Source: Sinorhizobium kostiense (GTDB lineage: Bacteria > Pseudomonadota > Alphaproteobacteria > Rhizobiales > Rhizobiaceae). From it: 64,000 nucleotides of DNA. Below the pieces are notes generated by a model. It did no database searches and had not been told where the DNA came from. It saw only the letters and a program-made list of their open reading frames with translations. The position numbers were made by a program, and so were the translations under genes. Of the stretch, positions 8,718 to 17,423 are shown piece after piece; positions within the stretch are counted from its first letter, which is position 1, and every line of letters starts with the position of its first letter. The stretch is from positions 558,001-622,000 of the forward strand of contig NZ_JAGILA010000001.1 in assembly GCF_017874595.1 (NCBI RefSeq), read 5' to 3'.

Positions 8718-9719
8718 ATGGCGCGCAAGAACCTGATCGGCATCTCGGACAGTCCTGTCGCCCCTGGCGATGGTGAGCGCCAGGCTATCGAGCGGCCGAT
8801 CGCAGGGCGTCAGCCGATACAGCGGCAAAACGGTCTCGTCGGCGGCATCACGAGATCGTTGTCGAACATCACCCAGAAGGTCGAGCGCGCCGAGGAACTT
8901 GAGCGGCAGCTGGCCGAAGGTCACGCGATCGTCGATCTCGACCCGTCGCTGATCGACGCCTCCTTCATCGCCGATCGTCTCGGTGTCGCGCCCGAGACCC
9001 AAGCTGCGCTTGTCGAGCAGATTCGCGACCACGGACAACAGGTGCCGATCCTCGTCAGGCCGCACCCGACAGCCGAGGGCCGCTACCAGGTCGCCTATGG
9101 CCACAGACGGCTTGCCGCACTCCGCGAGATCGGCGGCAAGGTCAAGGCGGTCATCCGCGATCTCAGCGACGAACAGCTCGTCGTTTCGCAAGGCCAGGAA
9201 AACAACGCGCGCACCGATCTCTCCTTCATCGAGCGTTCGCTCTTCGCGACACGGCTGGAGGATCGCGGCTTCTCGCGCGAAATCATCATGTCGGCGCTCG
9301 GCGTCGACAAGGCCGCACTCTCGAAGATGATCACTGTCGTGCGGCGACTGCCGGTCGAGATCATCGAAGCCATAGGCGCCGCGCCTGGCTTCGGCCGCAG
9401 ACGCTGGATGGAACTTGCCGATCTTCTCGAGCGCGAGGGCAATCGGATGAAGGCGCTTGGCCATATGCGGCAGGCGGTTTCGTCACTGAACAGCGACCAG
9501 CGCTTCGAGAAGCTCTTCGATTTTCTGAGCGTCGCCAAAGAGCGAGCAAAGATCGAAACCTGGCTTGCCCCAGATCGCGTCCGCGCGGTCCGCATTCGCG
9601 ACACCGATTCGGAGACGACGCTTGCCTTCAGCAAGAAGGCGGCGCCGGGTTTCGGTGATTTCGTGAGGAAGAGGCTTCAGGCACTCTACCTCGAATATCA
9701 ACAGGAAACAGGAGACTAG
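8718..9719 (+). CDS. repB: Plasmid partitioning protein RepB
   Basis: A 333-residue ParB-family DNA-binding protein. The N-terminal ParB/Srx-like domain (about 70-165) includes VAYGHRRLAALREIGG and the conserved ENNARTDLSFIERS box; a helix-turn-helix follows (GFSREIIMSALGVDKAALSK, about 180-200), and the C-terminus should dimerise. It is expected to bind the 16-bp palindromes upstream of repA and perhaps those downstream of repC. It is translated from the same mRNA as repA, with the start 3 bases after the repA stop. The repB-repC gap that follows holds the antisense RNA gene. Confidence 0.96.
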   Translation: MARKNLIGISDSPVAPGDGERQAIERPIAGRQPIQRQNGLVGGITRSLSNITQKVERAEELERQLAEGHAIVDLDPSLIDASFIADRLGVAPETQAALVEQIRDHGQQVPILVRPHPTAEGRYQVAYGHRRLAALREIGGKVKAVIRDLSDEQLVVSQGQENNARTDLSFIERSLFATRLEDRGFSREIIMSALGVDKAALSKMITVVRRLPVEIIEAIGAAPGFGRRRWMELADLLEREGNRMKALGHMRQAVSSLNSDQRFEKLFDFLSVAKERAKIETWLAPDRVRAVRIRDTDSETTLAFSKKAAPGFGDFVRKRLQALYLEYQQETGD

Positions 9720-9731
9720 GAAGAGCAAAAG

Positions 9732-9781
9732 AAAAAGGCTTCCGAACGACTAGCGCTGCGGAAACCCTTCTCTCGTGTAGC
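9732..9781 (-). ncRNA. repABC counter-transcribed antisense RNA (incompatibility RNA)
   Basis: Read on the minus strand in the repB-repC gap. A TTGACA -35 (plus-strand TGTCAA, 9811-9816), a 17-base spacer and a GAATCT -10 (9788-9793) predict a start near 9781. Transcription would end at a hairpin with arms at 9759-9766 and 9737-9744 and a 14-base loop containing the AACGACTAGCG motif seen in this RNA class, followed by five U residues (9736-9732). The predicted length of about 50 nt is usual for the family. The RNA pairs with the repC leader and lowers RepC synthesis, giving copy control and incompatibility. Ends are inferred, not measured. Confidence 0.85.
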
Positions 9782-9875
9782 AACTTGAGATTCCCATTTC
9801 CGCGAATCACTGTCAAGCGTTTTTGGCGTCGTCTCGGCGAACGGATTTCTTTTGCCTTGGATAAGGTGAAGAAAA

Positions 9876-11171
9876 ATGGAACGTGGAAATGTGACGACGC
9901 CCTTCGGGCGGCGGGCGATGACGTTTGGCATGCTCGCAAGTCAGATCACGGCCGGCCGGGTTCGGCCGGAACAGTCGATCGACAAATGGAAATTGTTTCG
10001 CAGCATCTGTGAAGCGAAGACGGTGATCGGCGTCTCGGATCGCTCGCTTGCCGTGCTGAACGCGCTTTTGAGCTTTTCCCCAGGCGCCGAGCTTTCACGG
10101 GAAAACGGCCTCATCGTCTTTCCTTCGAACGCCCAGCTTGCGCTCCGCACCCACGGCATGGCCGGCACGACGCTGCGCCGCCATCTCGCCTGCCTGGTCG
10201 AGGCCGGCCTGATCATCCGGCGCGACAGCCCGAACGGCAAGCGCTATGCCCGCAAGAACCGTAGCGGCACGATCGGCGAGGCCTTCGGCTTCGATCTGTC
10301 CCCGCTCCTGGCCAGGGCCGAGGAATTCAATGCGGCCGCAGCCGAGCTTGCTGCCGAGAAACAGCATCTCCGGCTGATGCGAGAACGCCTGAGCCTCTGC
10401 CGGCGCGATATTCTCAAACTGCTCGAACTCCTGCGCGAGACTGCCTCGCCTCTTGGCTGGCAGCCGGTCCAAGAGCGCTTCCAGGCGCTCGCCGCCAGCC
10501 TGCCGCGCAAAGCCACGCCGGCGCTGATCGAAACTCAGCTCGCCAAATTGGCGACATTGCGTGACGAGCTGACCAATCAGCTGGAAATATTATTGAAATC
10601 GCAAAAAACGGACGCCAGTGAGCGCCAGAATGGATGTCACATACAGAATTCACAACCAGACTCCCCATCTGAATCTGAACGGGGCTTGGGACGTGGTGAG
10701 GGGACGCCTCCCGCATGCGAGCGAGGTGTCGAACCGGAAGCGCCGCCTGTTCCCCTCGAGAACTATCGTCAAGCTCCTTCCCAGCCGATTGAAAGGCTGA
10801 CAGCGAGGCCCGCTGCTCCTTGCGCTCGCCAGATTCCGCTGCCGACGGTTCTCAGCGCCTGCCCGCAAATCGCCGACTATGCACCGGCGGGCCGCGTATC
10901 GAACTGGAAGGACCTGATGACGGCCGCGATCGTCGTCCGGACCATGCTGAATGTCAGTCAGGACGCTTATCAGGACGCCTGCTCGGTGCTTGGATACGAA
11001 AACGCCGCAACCGTCATCGCCTGCATCCTCGAACGGTCCGACCACATCAATTCGCCAGGAGCCTATCTGAGGGACCTCACCCGCCGCGCGAAACAGCAGG
11101 CGTTCTCGATCGCCCCGATGATCAGCGCCTTGAGCCGCGCCAGGAGGGCAAGTCCGCAGATGACAAGCTGA
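9876..11171 (+). CDS. repC: Replication initiator RepC
   Basis: A 431-residue RepC. The N-terminus MERGNVTTPFGRR is the family's opening, which fixes the start at 9876. Residues about 50-130 form the winged-helix DNA-binding part (TTLRRHLACLVEAGLI), and the C-terminal domain (about 330-415) includes LMTAAIVVRTMLNVSQDAY and ends GAYLRDLTRRAK. RepC is the only protein this plasmid class needs to initiate replication and acts mainly in cis. An AT-rich patch inside the gene (10585-10609) marks the likely origin. Expression is limited by the antisense RNA made from the repB-repC gap. Confidence 0.96.
   Translation: MERGNVTTPFGRRAMTFGMLASQITAGRVRPEQSIDKWKLFRSICEAKTVIGVSDRSLAVLNALLSFSPGAELSRENGLIVFPSNAQLALRTHGMAGTTLRRHLACLVEAGLIIRRDSPNGKRYARKNRSGTIGEAFGFDLSPLLARAEEFNAAAAELAAEKQHLRLMRERLSLCRRDILKLLELLRETASPLGWQPVQERFQALAASLPRKATPALIETQLAKLATLRDELTNQLEILLKSQKTDASERQNGCHIQNSQPDSPSESERGLGRGEGTPPACERGVEPEAPPVPLENYRQAPSQPIERLTARPAAPCARQIPLPTVLSACPQIADYAPAGRVSNWKDLMTAAIVVRTMLNVSQDAYQDACSVLGYENAATVIACILERSDHINSPGAYLRDLTRRAKQQAFSIAPMISALSRARRASPQMTS
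10585..10609. other. oriV: AT-rich patch in repC, candidate origin of replication
   Basis: A run of about 25 bases starting AAATATTATTGAAATC is strikingly AT-rich against the surrounding GC-rich coding sequence. In studied repABC replicons the origin lies inside repC at such a patch, so this is the best candidate. Inference by analogy only. Confidence 0.45.
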
Positions 11172-11569
11172 GGCAGCGCATCGATCCAACCTCATCGATT
11201 GCACCACAACAACGTCTGCACTTCCGCGCCTTAGGGCCGGTCGGCAGGGGAGGCTACCTGCGATGGAGAGCCTCGCTAAACGCTGTGGAGAAACGAGGCG
11301 TGTTCAAGCGCGGCGTTGCGTTGGGCCGTCGAATGTCGGAAACTTCATTGCAACACGGATTCGCCACGCCCCCATTCAGTTCGTCTTTCTTAACTATTCC
11401 GCGCTAATCGTAACCTACTGGCAAATCAGACGGCTCGGCGACAATGCGGAAGCTATCTCGGCGATAATTTCCGTCACTCGGACGGTGCCAATCGAGCCAT
11501 TCCAAGCGGCATTTTCAGCATCAGAGGGCGTTGGTCCACAGGTGCGGACGTGCACCTCGCAGTGCAGGT

Positions 11570-11585
11570 GTTGACAGCTGTCAAC
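11570..11585. promoter_or_regulatory. parS-like palindrome, second family, copy 1
   Basis: GTTGACAGCTGTCAAC is a perfect 16-bp palindrome that fits the same repABC partition-site pattern as the copies before repA, but with different inner bases (GA-C-A in place of GT-C-C in each half). It lies 400 bases after repC. Confidence 0.75.
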
Positions 11586-11714
11586 CGTCAAGCTCAAGCG
11601 CCATTGAAGGCGATCGCCATCTGGCTCATCTGACGTTCGATGCGGTGAAACAATCGTAGCGCCCTCACCGATTGCCGATAGACGAAACCCGATACCCGCT
11701 GTTCGATCCATGCT

Positions 11715-11730
11715 GTTGACAGCTGTCAAC
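11715..11730. promoter_or_regulatory. parS-like palindrome, second family, copy 2
   Basis: Exact copy of GTTGACAGCTGTCAAC, 145 bases from copy 1 and just beyond the stop of the glycosyltransferase-like gene. Confidence 0.75.
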
Positions 11731-11733
11731 CAA

Positions 11734-12570
11734 TCACTCGCGCCAGTGCGCCGCAACCCATGGAGCCGGCAGGATATAGTGCCGCAAGTACCGGAAGGGG
11801 TTCTTCTCGCGTCGATCCGGCGAAAACAGGCCGCGAACGTGCTCGATCGGCGTTCCTCCCGTGCCCTTCTTGCCGTATTGCCCGTCGATGGCGTGCTGCG
11901 GCAGCAGCCCGCGCGGGAAAAGGACGACGCGCGCATCGGCGGGGAGCCGCGGTGCGAGCCAGTAGTTGAGCGGGAACGGTCGGCGGCAGTCCTGGCGGAA
12001 GTGCAGCACATGGCGCCGTGGAAAGAACTTCGCGCCGCCTGGAGCATTGCGCGTCACGAACCTCTGTTCGAACTCGTATTTGTCCGCAATCCCTTGTGGG
12101 TCGGCACGGAACTTTTCCTGCAGCTCGACCAGCCCGCCGACCGGGAAGCGGAACACCGATGTCTGGCCGAGCCTCTCGAAAGGTGTTGTCTGGTTCTTGG
12201 CAAGGACCACGTCGTCCGGCCCGCCGACCTCGAAGAAACTGTCGAGCGAGCCGACAACCACCACGTCCTGGTCGAGAAACAGCACCGGTCCTTGAAGGTC
12301 GCCAAGTTTCGGTCCCCACAGCCGCGCCTTAGGCCAGATCCCCTTGGTGTTCGTCGGCATCACGACGTCGAGCGGCGGCAGATCCTCGCAGCGGATTTCC
12401 GGGCGCAGCCCGTCGCGGTTGTCGGTGAAGCAGGTGAAGGTGAAAGGCGGCGTGATGTTGCGCGCCACCATGGCGTAAAGCCGATTGATGAAAGGCGGCC
12501 CGTATTTCGTGCCCCAGTTGATGCAGATCACCTGTTTGACGCCGCCGCTTGCCGCCAGAACGCTTGCCAT
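11734..12570 (-). CDS. Glycosyltransferase-like protein with DxD motif
   Basis: A 278-residue protein starting at the ATG at 12570. After an initial strand (KQVICINWGTKYG, about 12-24) it has LFLDQDVVVVGSLDSFF near 95-111, an acidic DQD motif of the type that binds the metal and nucleotide sugar in GT-A-fold glycosyltransferases such as GT8. No signal peptide or membrane segment is visible. Donor and acceptor are unknown; surface polysaccharide or lipid modification would be typical. It stands alone on the minus strand between two parS-like palindromes, an odd place for a sugar-transfer gene, so it is either a passenger or a long-standing resident of the replicator region. Confidence 0.7.
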   Translation of the reverse strand: MASVLAASGGVKQVICINWGTKYGPPFINRLYAMVARNITPPFTFTCFTDNRDGLRPEIRCEDLPPLDVVMPTNTKGIWPKARLWGPKLGDLQGPVLFLDQDVVVVGSLDSFFEVGGPDDVVLAKNQTTPFERLGQTSVFRFPVGGLVELQEKFRADPQGIADKYEFEQRFVTRNAPGGAKFFPRRHVLHFRQDCRRPFPLNYWLAPRLPADARVVLFPRGLLPQHAIDGQYGKKGTGGTPIEHVRGLFSPDRREKNPFRYLRHYILPAPWVAAHWRE

Positions 12571-12741
12571 TGGCCCTTGTTTCTTTCGTCTTCTGCCTGC
12601 AAAGCGCCGCTATGCCGCGGGCTGCCCTCACCCAGCTCATGCTGTGATGATAAACGGGAGGATGCGCAGGTCTCGGTTGCTCCGATATGCCTTAAAGCAG
12701 GATTTCCGTCCGGCTGGCAAGGCTGACAGGGAGGATGGAGA

Positions 12742-12757
12742 GTTGACAGCTGTCAAC
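12742..12757. promoter_or_regulatory. parS-like palindrome, second family, copy 3
   Basis: Exact copy of GTTGACAGCTGTCAAC, about 1 kb from copies 1 and 2 and on the other side of the glycosyltransferase-like gene. Confidence 0.75.
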
Positions 12758-12793
12758 TGCAGCGGCGAGCGGTGATCAAGGTTTGATCTGGCT

Positions 12794-12830
12794 GGCAGCG
12801 CCCCTTGGGGGAGGAGAGAGGGGCGCTGCC
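12794..12830. repeat. Perfect 12-bp inverted repeat
   Basis: GGCAGCGCCCCT and AGGGGCGCTGCC flank a 13-base loop. There is no T-run on either side, so it is not a standard intrinsic terminator. It could be a structured RNA or a protein site in the replicator region. Confidence 0.5.
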
Positions 12831-13077
12831 GATGATCAGGTCGACCGGGGACACCATGGGAGGGAGAGCCGACCTGCCCTTTTGCGGAAGCCGCTTAAGG
12901 ATAAGCGACGCTGCGTAACGCTCGGCTTGGCGGATGGTTCCCTGTAACTTTGGATTGCGAGCACTCCTTTGCCGCGAGAGCTCCGGGACATTTCCAGTGG
13001 GCAAAGCAAACCGGCGCCTGTGACGGAAGCATATCGCATGTTACGTTCCGTTTCGCCGCCAACGCATCGCCTTTCAA

Positions 13078-14220
13078 ATGAGATACGAGCTACCCGATCC
13101 GCTGCATCCGACGCTCCTTCCGGCCCTGATCGCGGCGGAAGACGGCCTTGCTCGCCTTGACGAGCGCGCCGCCCGGCACGCGGTCGCCGAAGGATTTCGC
13201 GAGCGCGGGCAGTTCTTCGATGCCGTCGCGGCGCTGTGGGTTGCCGGCGAGCTCGTCCACGTCGAGGATCTGGTGCTTCACGATTCGCACATGGATGCGC
13301 GCGCGCCTTCGCACGAACTGACGATCGCGCACGCCGTCTTGCGGGCGCGGCGAAGGTTGGAACTGGCGGAACCCGGCTGGGCACTCTCGGCTGCCGGTCT
13401 CGATGTCCTGCGGGGAGAGCAGACAGGGCAGGGGCTGCCAGCTCCTACACCTCCGCATTTCGATACGGCCGGGCAGGGGTTCGGCGGAGAGGACACCGAC
13501 GATAATCCGCTCGCGAGCGAGTTCGCCGAACTCGACGCGGCGCTTGCGCGCTCGCAACGGCTGCTCGATAGCCACAGGGAGGCGTTCGCCGATCCGGAGA
13601 TAGCTCCCCCGCCGGTGCCGAGGGAGAGACAGGAACCCATGGGGCAACTGGGGCTGCTCTTCGACGAGGAATGGGACGAGCGGGCGCGGCTCGATGCCTG
13701 GCGCGCGGTGCTACCGCTCGCAGATCAATTGCCGGCGTCGATCGGAGCCGCGATCCTCTTCGACACGTGGGAGCGCATCGAGCCGCTACGGCGCATGCAC
13801 TGGCTCGGCGCGCTTCTCGTCGGCGACTATCTTCGCTTCCGCGGCAAGGTGGCTTCGCATGTTCTGGCCTTCAATACCGGGCTGCGGACGATCCGCCATG
13901 AGCGGCGGCGCGCAAAGGACCGGCTGACGCGCCTCAATGCCTTTCTCGAGGCGATCTCGGCAACGGCCGATCTCGGCCTCAAGGAACTCGACCGGCTGTC
14001 GCTTGCAAGGACGCAAATGGAAATCCGGCTCAGGGACCGCCGCTCAAACAGCAATCTCCCCAAGCTCCTCGAGCTTGTGCTGTCGCGGCCGATCGTTTCG
14101 AGCGCCCTGATTTCCCGACAGCTGGGCGTCACCCCGCGCGGTGCCCTCAATCTCGTGCGCGAGCTCGGCCTGCGCGAGATGACGGGCAGGGGGCGTTATC
14201 GCGGCTGGGGTGTGCTCTAG
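13078..14220 (+). CDS. DUF1612/HTH_13 plasmid-associated protein
   Basis: A 380-residue protein of the family described as DUF1612 with a C-terminal helix-turn-helix. The N-terminal half includes HVEDLVLHDSHMDARAPSHE (about 61-80), and the last ~60 residues contain LVLSRPIVSSALISRQLGV followed by PRGALNLVRELGLREMTGRG, which reads as a DNA-binding helix-turn-helix. Relatives are common next to repABC modules and on rhizobial plasmids, but no function is established. The ATG at 13078 lacks a clear ribosome site, yet no later start keeps the conserved N-terminus. The gene converges with iorB, and a hairpin lies between them. Confidence 0.75.
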   Translation: MRYELPDPLHPTLLPALIAAEDGLARLDERAARHAVAEGFRERGQFFDAVAALWVAGELVHVEDLVLHDSHMDARAPSHELTIAHAVLRARRRLELAEPGWALSAAGLDVLRGEQTGQGLPAPTPPHFDTAGQGFGGEDTDDNPLASEFAELDAALARSQRLLDSHREAFADPEIAPPPVPRERQEPMGQLGLLFDEEWDERARLDAWRAVLPLADQLPASIGAAILFDTWERIEPLRRMHWLGALLVGDYLRFRGKVASHVLAFNTGLRTIRHERRRAKDRLTRLNAFLEAISATADLGLKELDRLSLARTQMEIRLRDRRSNSNLPKLLELVLSRPIVSSALISRQLGVTPRGALNLVRELGLREMTGRGRYRGWGVL

Positions 14221-14227
14221 AAAGCAC

Positions 14228-14279
14228 GCATGCCAGGCCGGCGAGGGGCCCGGCCGGCGAGAGGCGCGGCCGGGCATGC
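14228..14279. terminator. Hairpin between convergent genes
   Basis: GCATGCCAGGCCG (14228-14240) pairs with CGGCCGGGCATGC (14267-14279) with one mismatch and encloses more GC-rich self-complementary sequence. Lying between two facing stop codons, it probably ends transcription from both sides, although no U-run follows. Confidence 0.5.
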
Positions 14280-14282
14280 GGA

Positions 14283-16499
14283 TCACGCGTTCAGCGATTT
14301 GGCGAAGGGCAGTACGCGGATGCGCTTGCCGAGCGCCCTGTAGGCGGCATTTGCAACGGCCGGGCCGATCGGCGGCACGCCCGGCTCGCCGATCCCGGAG
14401 GGCGGGTTGGCGGAGGCGACGATGTGCACCTCCACGCTCGGCATGGCATCGATGCGCAGCGGCGTGTAAAGGTCGAAGTTGCCCTGGTCGACTTGACCAT
14501 CGGTCAACGTGACCTCCTCGCCGAGGATCGCGCCGAGCCCGAAGCCGATCCCGCCTTCCACCTGAGCGCGGACCTGGTCGGGATTGATCACCAGGCCACA
14601 ATCGACGGCGGCCACGACACGCTCGACCTTGATCCCGCCATTGCCGTCGGGCGAAACCTCGGCGATCTCGGCGACGACCGAGCCGAAGCTCTCGGCAAGG
14701 GCGACACCGCGGAAGCGACCCTCGGGTGGTGGCCTGTCCCATCCGGCCTTTTCCGCCGCCAGCTTCAGGACCGTCGCATGGCGCGAGTTGGGCTCGAGCA
14801 TCGACAGACGGTACTCCACCGGATCGCGGCCCGCCGCCTCGGCCACCTCATCGAGGAGGGTTTCGGCGGCGAAGGCGGTGTGGGTCGAGCCCACGGAACG
14901 CCACCAGAGGACCGGAACGCCGAACTCCGTCGTCGTCAACCCGACGGTCTGATTCGGAATGGCGTAGGGCAGGTTATGCGCCCCCTCGACAGAGGTCGGG
15001 TCGACGCCGTTCTGGATCATACCCTCGAGCGCCGTCCTCGCCACGATCGACTGGCCGACGATGTGATCGTCCCAGGCGACCAGCTTTCCGGTCTCGTCGA
15101 GACCGGCCTTGAGGCTGTGCACATAGGCCGGCCGGTAGCGGCCCGCGCGCATGTCGTCTTCGCGCGTCCATTGCACCTTCACCGGTGCACGGAAACCGAT
15201 GGCCTTGGCCGCATAGACGGACTCGACGACAACATCGCCGTCCGACACGGCCCGCCGTCCGAAGCTGCCGCCGGACTTCATGACGTTGAGGCGCACCTTT
15301 TCCGGAGCGATGCCTGCAATCTCTGCGGCGAGCCGCTGATAGATGTCCGGGAACTGGTGACCGCCCCAGACCTCCAGCGTACCGTCCTCGTTCATGCGCG
15401 CAACCGCATTCAGGGGCTCCATCGCCGCATGGGCGAGATATGGAAACTCGAAGCTTGCTTCGATGACCTTGGCGGCACTCGCGAAAGCGGCTTCGGTGTC
15501 GCCATCCTTGCGGGCGGTCGCCACCGGCGGCTTCTTCGCCAGCTCGCGGTACGTGGCCATCTGCTCGCCCGTGCCGCGCTTTTCCGCCGTCATGTCGTCC
15601 CACTCGACGGTGACCGCCTCGCGCCCCTTCATCGCCGCCCACATGTGCTCGCCGATAACGGCGATGCCACGCGGCGTCTCGACGACGTCGACCATGCCCT
15701 TGAGAGCCTTTGCGGCCGAAGCGTCGAAGGACTTCACCTTCGCTCCGAAGAAGGGCGGGTGGATCATCACCGCCGTCAGCATGCCTGGCAGCTTGACGTC
15801 GATCGTGTACTGCTCCGTCCCGTTCGTCTTGCGGGCGCTGTCGAAACGCTTCAGCTCCTCATTGCCGATCAGCTTCCAGTCGCCGGGCTGTTTCAACGGT
15901 ACGTCCGCAGGCACCGGCATGGTCGCAGCCTTGGAGGCGAAGTCGCCGAAGCCGCCGCTCTTGCCGGAGGGATGGGAGAGACGGCCGTTCTCGACGGTTA
16001 TTTCCGCAGCATCGACGCTCCATTGTTCGGCGGCCGCGGCTACCAGCATCGCGCGGGCAGCCGCCCCGGCCTTGCGGTAGCGTTCCCAGGACGTGGACAT
16101 CGAGGTCGAGCCGCCCGTCCCCTGGATCGCGCCGCCGAAGGCGATATTGCCATAGGCCTGGACATTGCCGGCAACACCCTTCACCTCGATCGTCGACCAG
16201 TCGGCATCGAGCTCTTCCGCCACCAGCGTGGCGATGCCGTTATAGGAGCCTTGGCCCATCTCGAACTGCGAGGAAAGGACGGTCACCTTGCCGTCGCCGT
16301 CGATCGTCACATACGGGGAAAAAGCGTGCGAGCCGCTTTCGGCAGGCGCGTCGCCCGCAACGGCCGGGGCGGCGGCAAGCAGGCGGTAGCCAACCGCGAT
16401 CCCGGTGCCGGCGGCTAGCGCGCCGATGAGGAACTGGCGCCGGGAAGTCTCGATCCGCTGGGCGGGAAGACCAAGTGATTGCATCAGTTTCGGCAGCAT
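14283..16499 (-). CDS. iorB: Molybdopterin-binding oxidoreductase, isoquinoline 1-oxidoreductase beta-like
   Basis: A 738-residue xanthine-dehydrogenase-family large subunit. Residues 19-50 read as a twin-arginine signal ([14 protein letters not shown] with a hydrophobic stretch), so the folded enzyme is exported. Two molybdopterin-binding halves follow, with [17 protein letters not shown] near 410 and the C-terminal [17 protein letters not shown] segment. Members hydroxylate N-heterocycles or oxidise aldehydes together with a 2Fe-2S subunit and usually pass electrons to a cytochrome. That subunit is encoded 3 bases upstream. No XdhC-type maturation gene is adjacent. Substrate unknown. Confidence 0.9.
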   Translation of the reverse strand: MLPKLMQSLGLPAQRIETSRRQFLIGALAAGTGIAVGYRLLAAAPAVAGDAPAESGSHAFSPYVTIDGDGKVTVLSSQFEMGQGSYNGIATLVAEELDADWSTIEVKGVAGNVQAYGNIAFGGAIQGTGGSTSMSTSWERYRKAGAAARAMLVAAAAEQWSVDAAEITVENGRLSHPSGKSGGFGDFASKAATMPVPADVPLKQPGDWKLIGNEELKRFDSARKTNGTEQYTIDVKLPGMLTAVMIHPPFFGAKVKSFDASAAKALKGMVDVVETPRGIAVIGEHMWAAMKGREAVTVEWDDMTAEKRGTGEQMATYRELAKKPPVATARKDGDTEAAFASAAKVIEASFEFPYLAHAAMEPLNAVARMNEDGTLEVWGGHQFPDIYQRLAAEIAGIAPEKVRLNVMKSGGSFGRRAVSDGDVVVESVYAAKAIGFRAPVKVQWTREDDMRAGRYRPAYVHSLKAGLDETGKLVAWDDHIVGQSIVARTALEGMIQNGVDPTSVEGAHNLPYAIPNQTVGLTTTEFGVPVLWWRSVGSTHTAFAAETLLDEVAEAAGRDPVEYRLSMLEPNSRHATVLKLAAEKAGWDRPPPEGRFRGVALAESFGSVVAEIAEVSPDGNGGIKVERVVAAVDCGLVINPDQVRAQVEGGIGFGLGAILGEEVTLTDGQVDQGNFDLYTPLRIDAMPSVEVHIVASANPPSGIGEPGVPPIGPAVANAAYRALGKRIRVLPFAKSLNA

Positions 16500-16502
16500 G
16501 GG

Positions 16503-16961
16503 TCAGGCCTCCAGACGCTTCGCGGCTTCGTGGATACCGGCGCGGATCCGGTGATAGGTGGCGCACCGACAGAGATTGCCGGACATGGCGGCGTCGATAT
16601 CCGCATCGGTGGGATTCCGGTTGTTCGTCAGCAGGTCCGTCGCCGACATGATCTGGCCGGATTGGCAGTAGCCGCATTGCGGAACGTCGAGATCGGCCCA
16701 GACCGCCTGGACCGTTTCGGCCACCTTGCCCTTCAGGCCTTCGATCGTCGTCACCTGCGCGCCTTCGATGTCGCCGATGAAGGTCTGGCACGACCTGACC
16801 GGCGAACCGTCGACATAGACGGTGCAGGCGCCGCATTGCGCCATGCCGCAGCCGAATTTCGTGCCCGTCAGCCCGACAAGGTCGCGGATCATCCAGAGAA
16901 GTGGCATATCCGCTTCGGCATCGACCGAATGTTCGACGCCGTTTATTGTAACTTTCACCAT
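16503..16961 (-). CDS. iorA: 2Fe-2S subunit of the isoquinoline 1-oxidoreductase-like enzyme
   Basis: A 152-residue small subunit beginning at the ATG at 16961, after a GAGGAG ribosome site. CGMAQCGACTVYVDG (about 38-52) carries the plant-type ferredoxin cluster ligands, and CGYCQSGQIM (about 97-106) with CRCATYHRI (about 132-140) forms the second [2Fe-2S] domain. It has no signal of its own and would be exported with IorB through the Tat system. The longer frame starting at 17069 enters a repeat and is rejected. It is the first gene of a two-gene operon. Confidence 0.92.
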   Translation of the reverse strand: MVKVTINGVEHSVDAEADMPLLWMIRDLVGLTGTKFGCGMAQCGACTVYVDGSPVRSCQTFIGDIEGAQVTTIEGLKGKVAETVQAVWADLDVPQCGYCQSGQIMSATDLLTNNRNPTDADIDAAMSGNLCRCATYHRIRAGIHEAAKRLEA

Positions 16962-17423
16962 GGTGCTCTCCTCGCGTAATGCCGATTGCCGCTTGCGCTT
17001 TGAAAGCGCGCGCCGCGCTCTGCACGTCTCCTTAAATCGATCTCGATCCAAGGATGCAGACATGCGCAATTCCGGGTGCTACAGCGACCTTTGCGCGTCT
17101 CATTGGGCGCGCGGGCGCTATAGTCGCGGGGGCAGCTTAGAAGACCATGCCTGCGGCCGGTATACTCAATCCTGCCGGATTATTGCCTAATCCTGTCGAT
17201 GTCACGCGATCGTGATAGACCGGGACTCCGGCGGTGCCGGGCTAATCGATGGCCTCAGCAGCGCTTTGATATGCCGCGGTGGAGGACGCCGAGGGCGCGC
17301 AATCCCGGCCCAGCTTCCCCCTCAGGTCGACGCAGGGCCAAGGCGTAGTTCTTCTTGACCGCGGTCAATGCGCCGCGCGCAAAGTCTTCCATGCTTGCCT
17401 CAGCAACAAGGGAAGGAAGTTTC
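16962..17423. other. Divergent promoter region with a RIME-type repeat
   Basis: About 460 bases between the iorA start and the divergent oxidoreductase. The left part holds a RIME-type copy at 17018-17124 (TGCACGTCTCCTTAAATC, then GGGTGCTACAGCGACC). The right part presumably holds the promoter of the oxidoreductase gene. No further gene is seen. Confidence 0.55.
17018..17124 (+). repeat. RIME-type intergenic repeat
   Basis: Same layout and orientation as 7151-7260: a first hairpin around CGTCTCCTTAAATCGATCTCG and a second from GCTACAGCG to CGCTATAG. It is more diverged than the copies at 7151 and 48387. Confidence 0.7.

Larger units (their letters stand above)
11172..11733. other. Gene-free region downstream of repC containing two parS-like palindromes
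   Basis: No protein-coding frame here has family resemblance or a usable ribosome site. The region carries the palindromes at 11570-11585 and 11715-11730, and sequence around 11390-11460 is AT-richer than its surroundings. It is plausibly a second partition or incompatibility region. Confidence 0.5.
12571..13077. other. Gene-free interval with a parS-like palindrome and a hairpin
   Basis: About 500 bases between divergent genes. It holds the palindrome at 12742-12757 and the inverted repeat at 12794-12830. The remaining open frames are short and look like shadows. The promoters of both flanking genes should be here. Confidence 0.45.

Noticed and set aside
8202-9464. 420-codon open frame on the minus strand across repA and repB
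   Set aside because: Antisense to two certain genes and crosses their junction; no domain recognised.
12794-12830. Hairpin as an intrinsic terminator
   Set aside because: No U-run follows on either strand and neither neighbouring gene ends here.
14424-16418. 664-codon open frame on the plus strand
   Set aside because: It is antisense to iorB, whose twin-arginine signal and molybdopterin motifs are clear. Long antisense frames are expected in GC-rich coding DNA.
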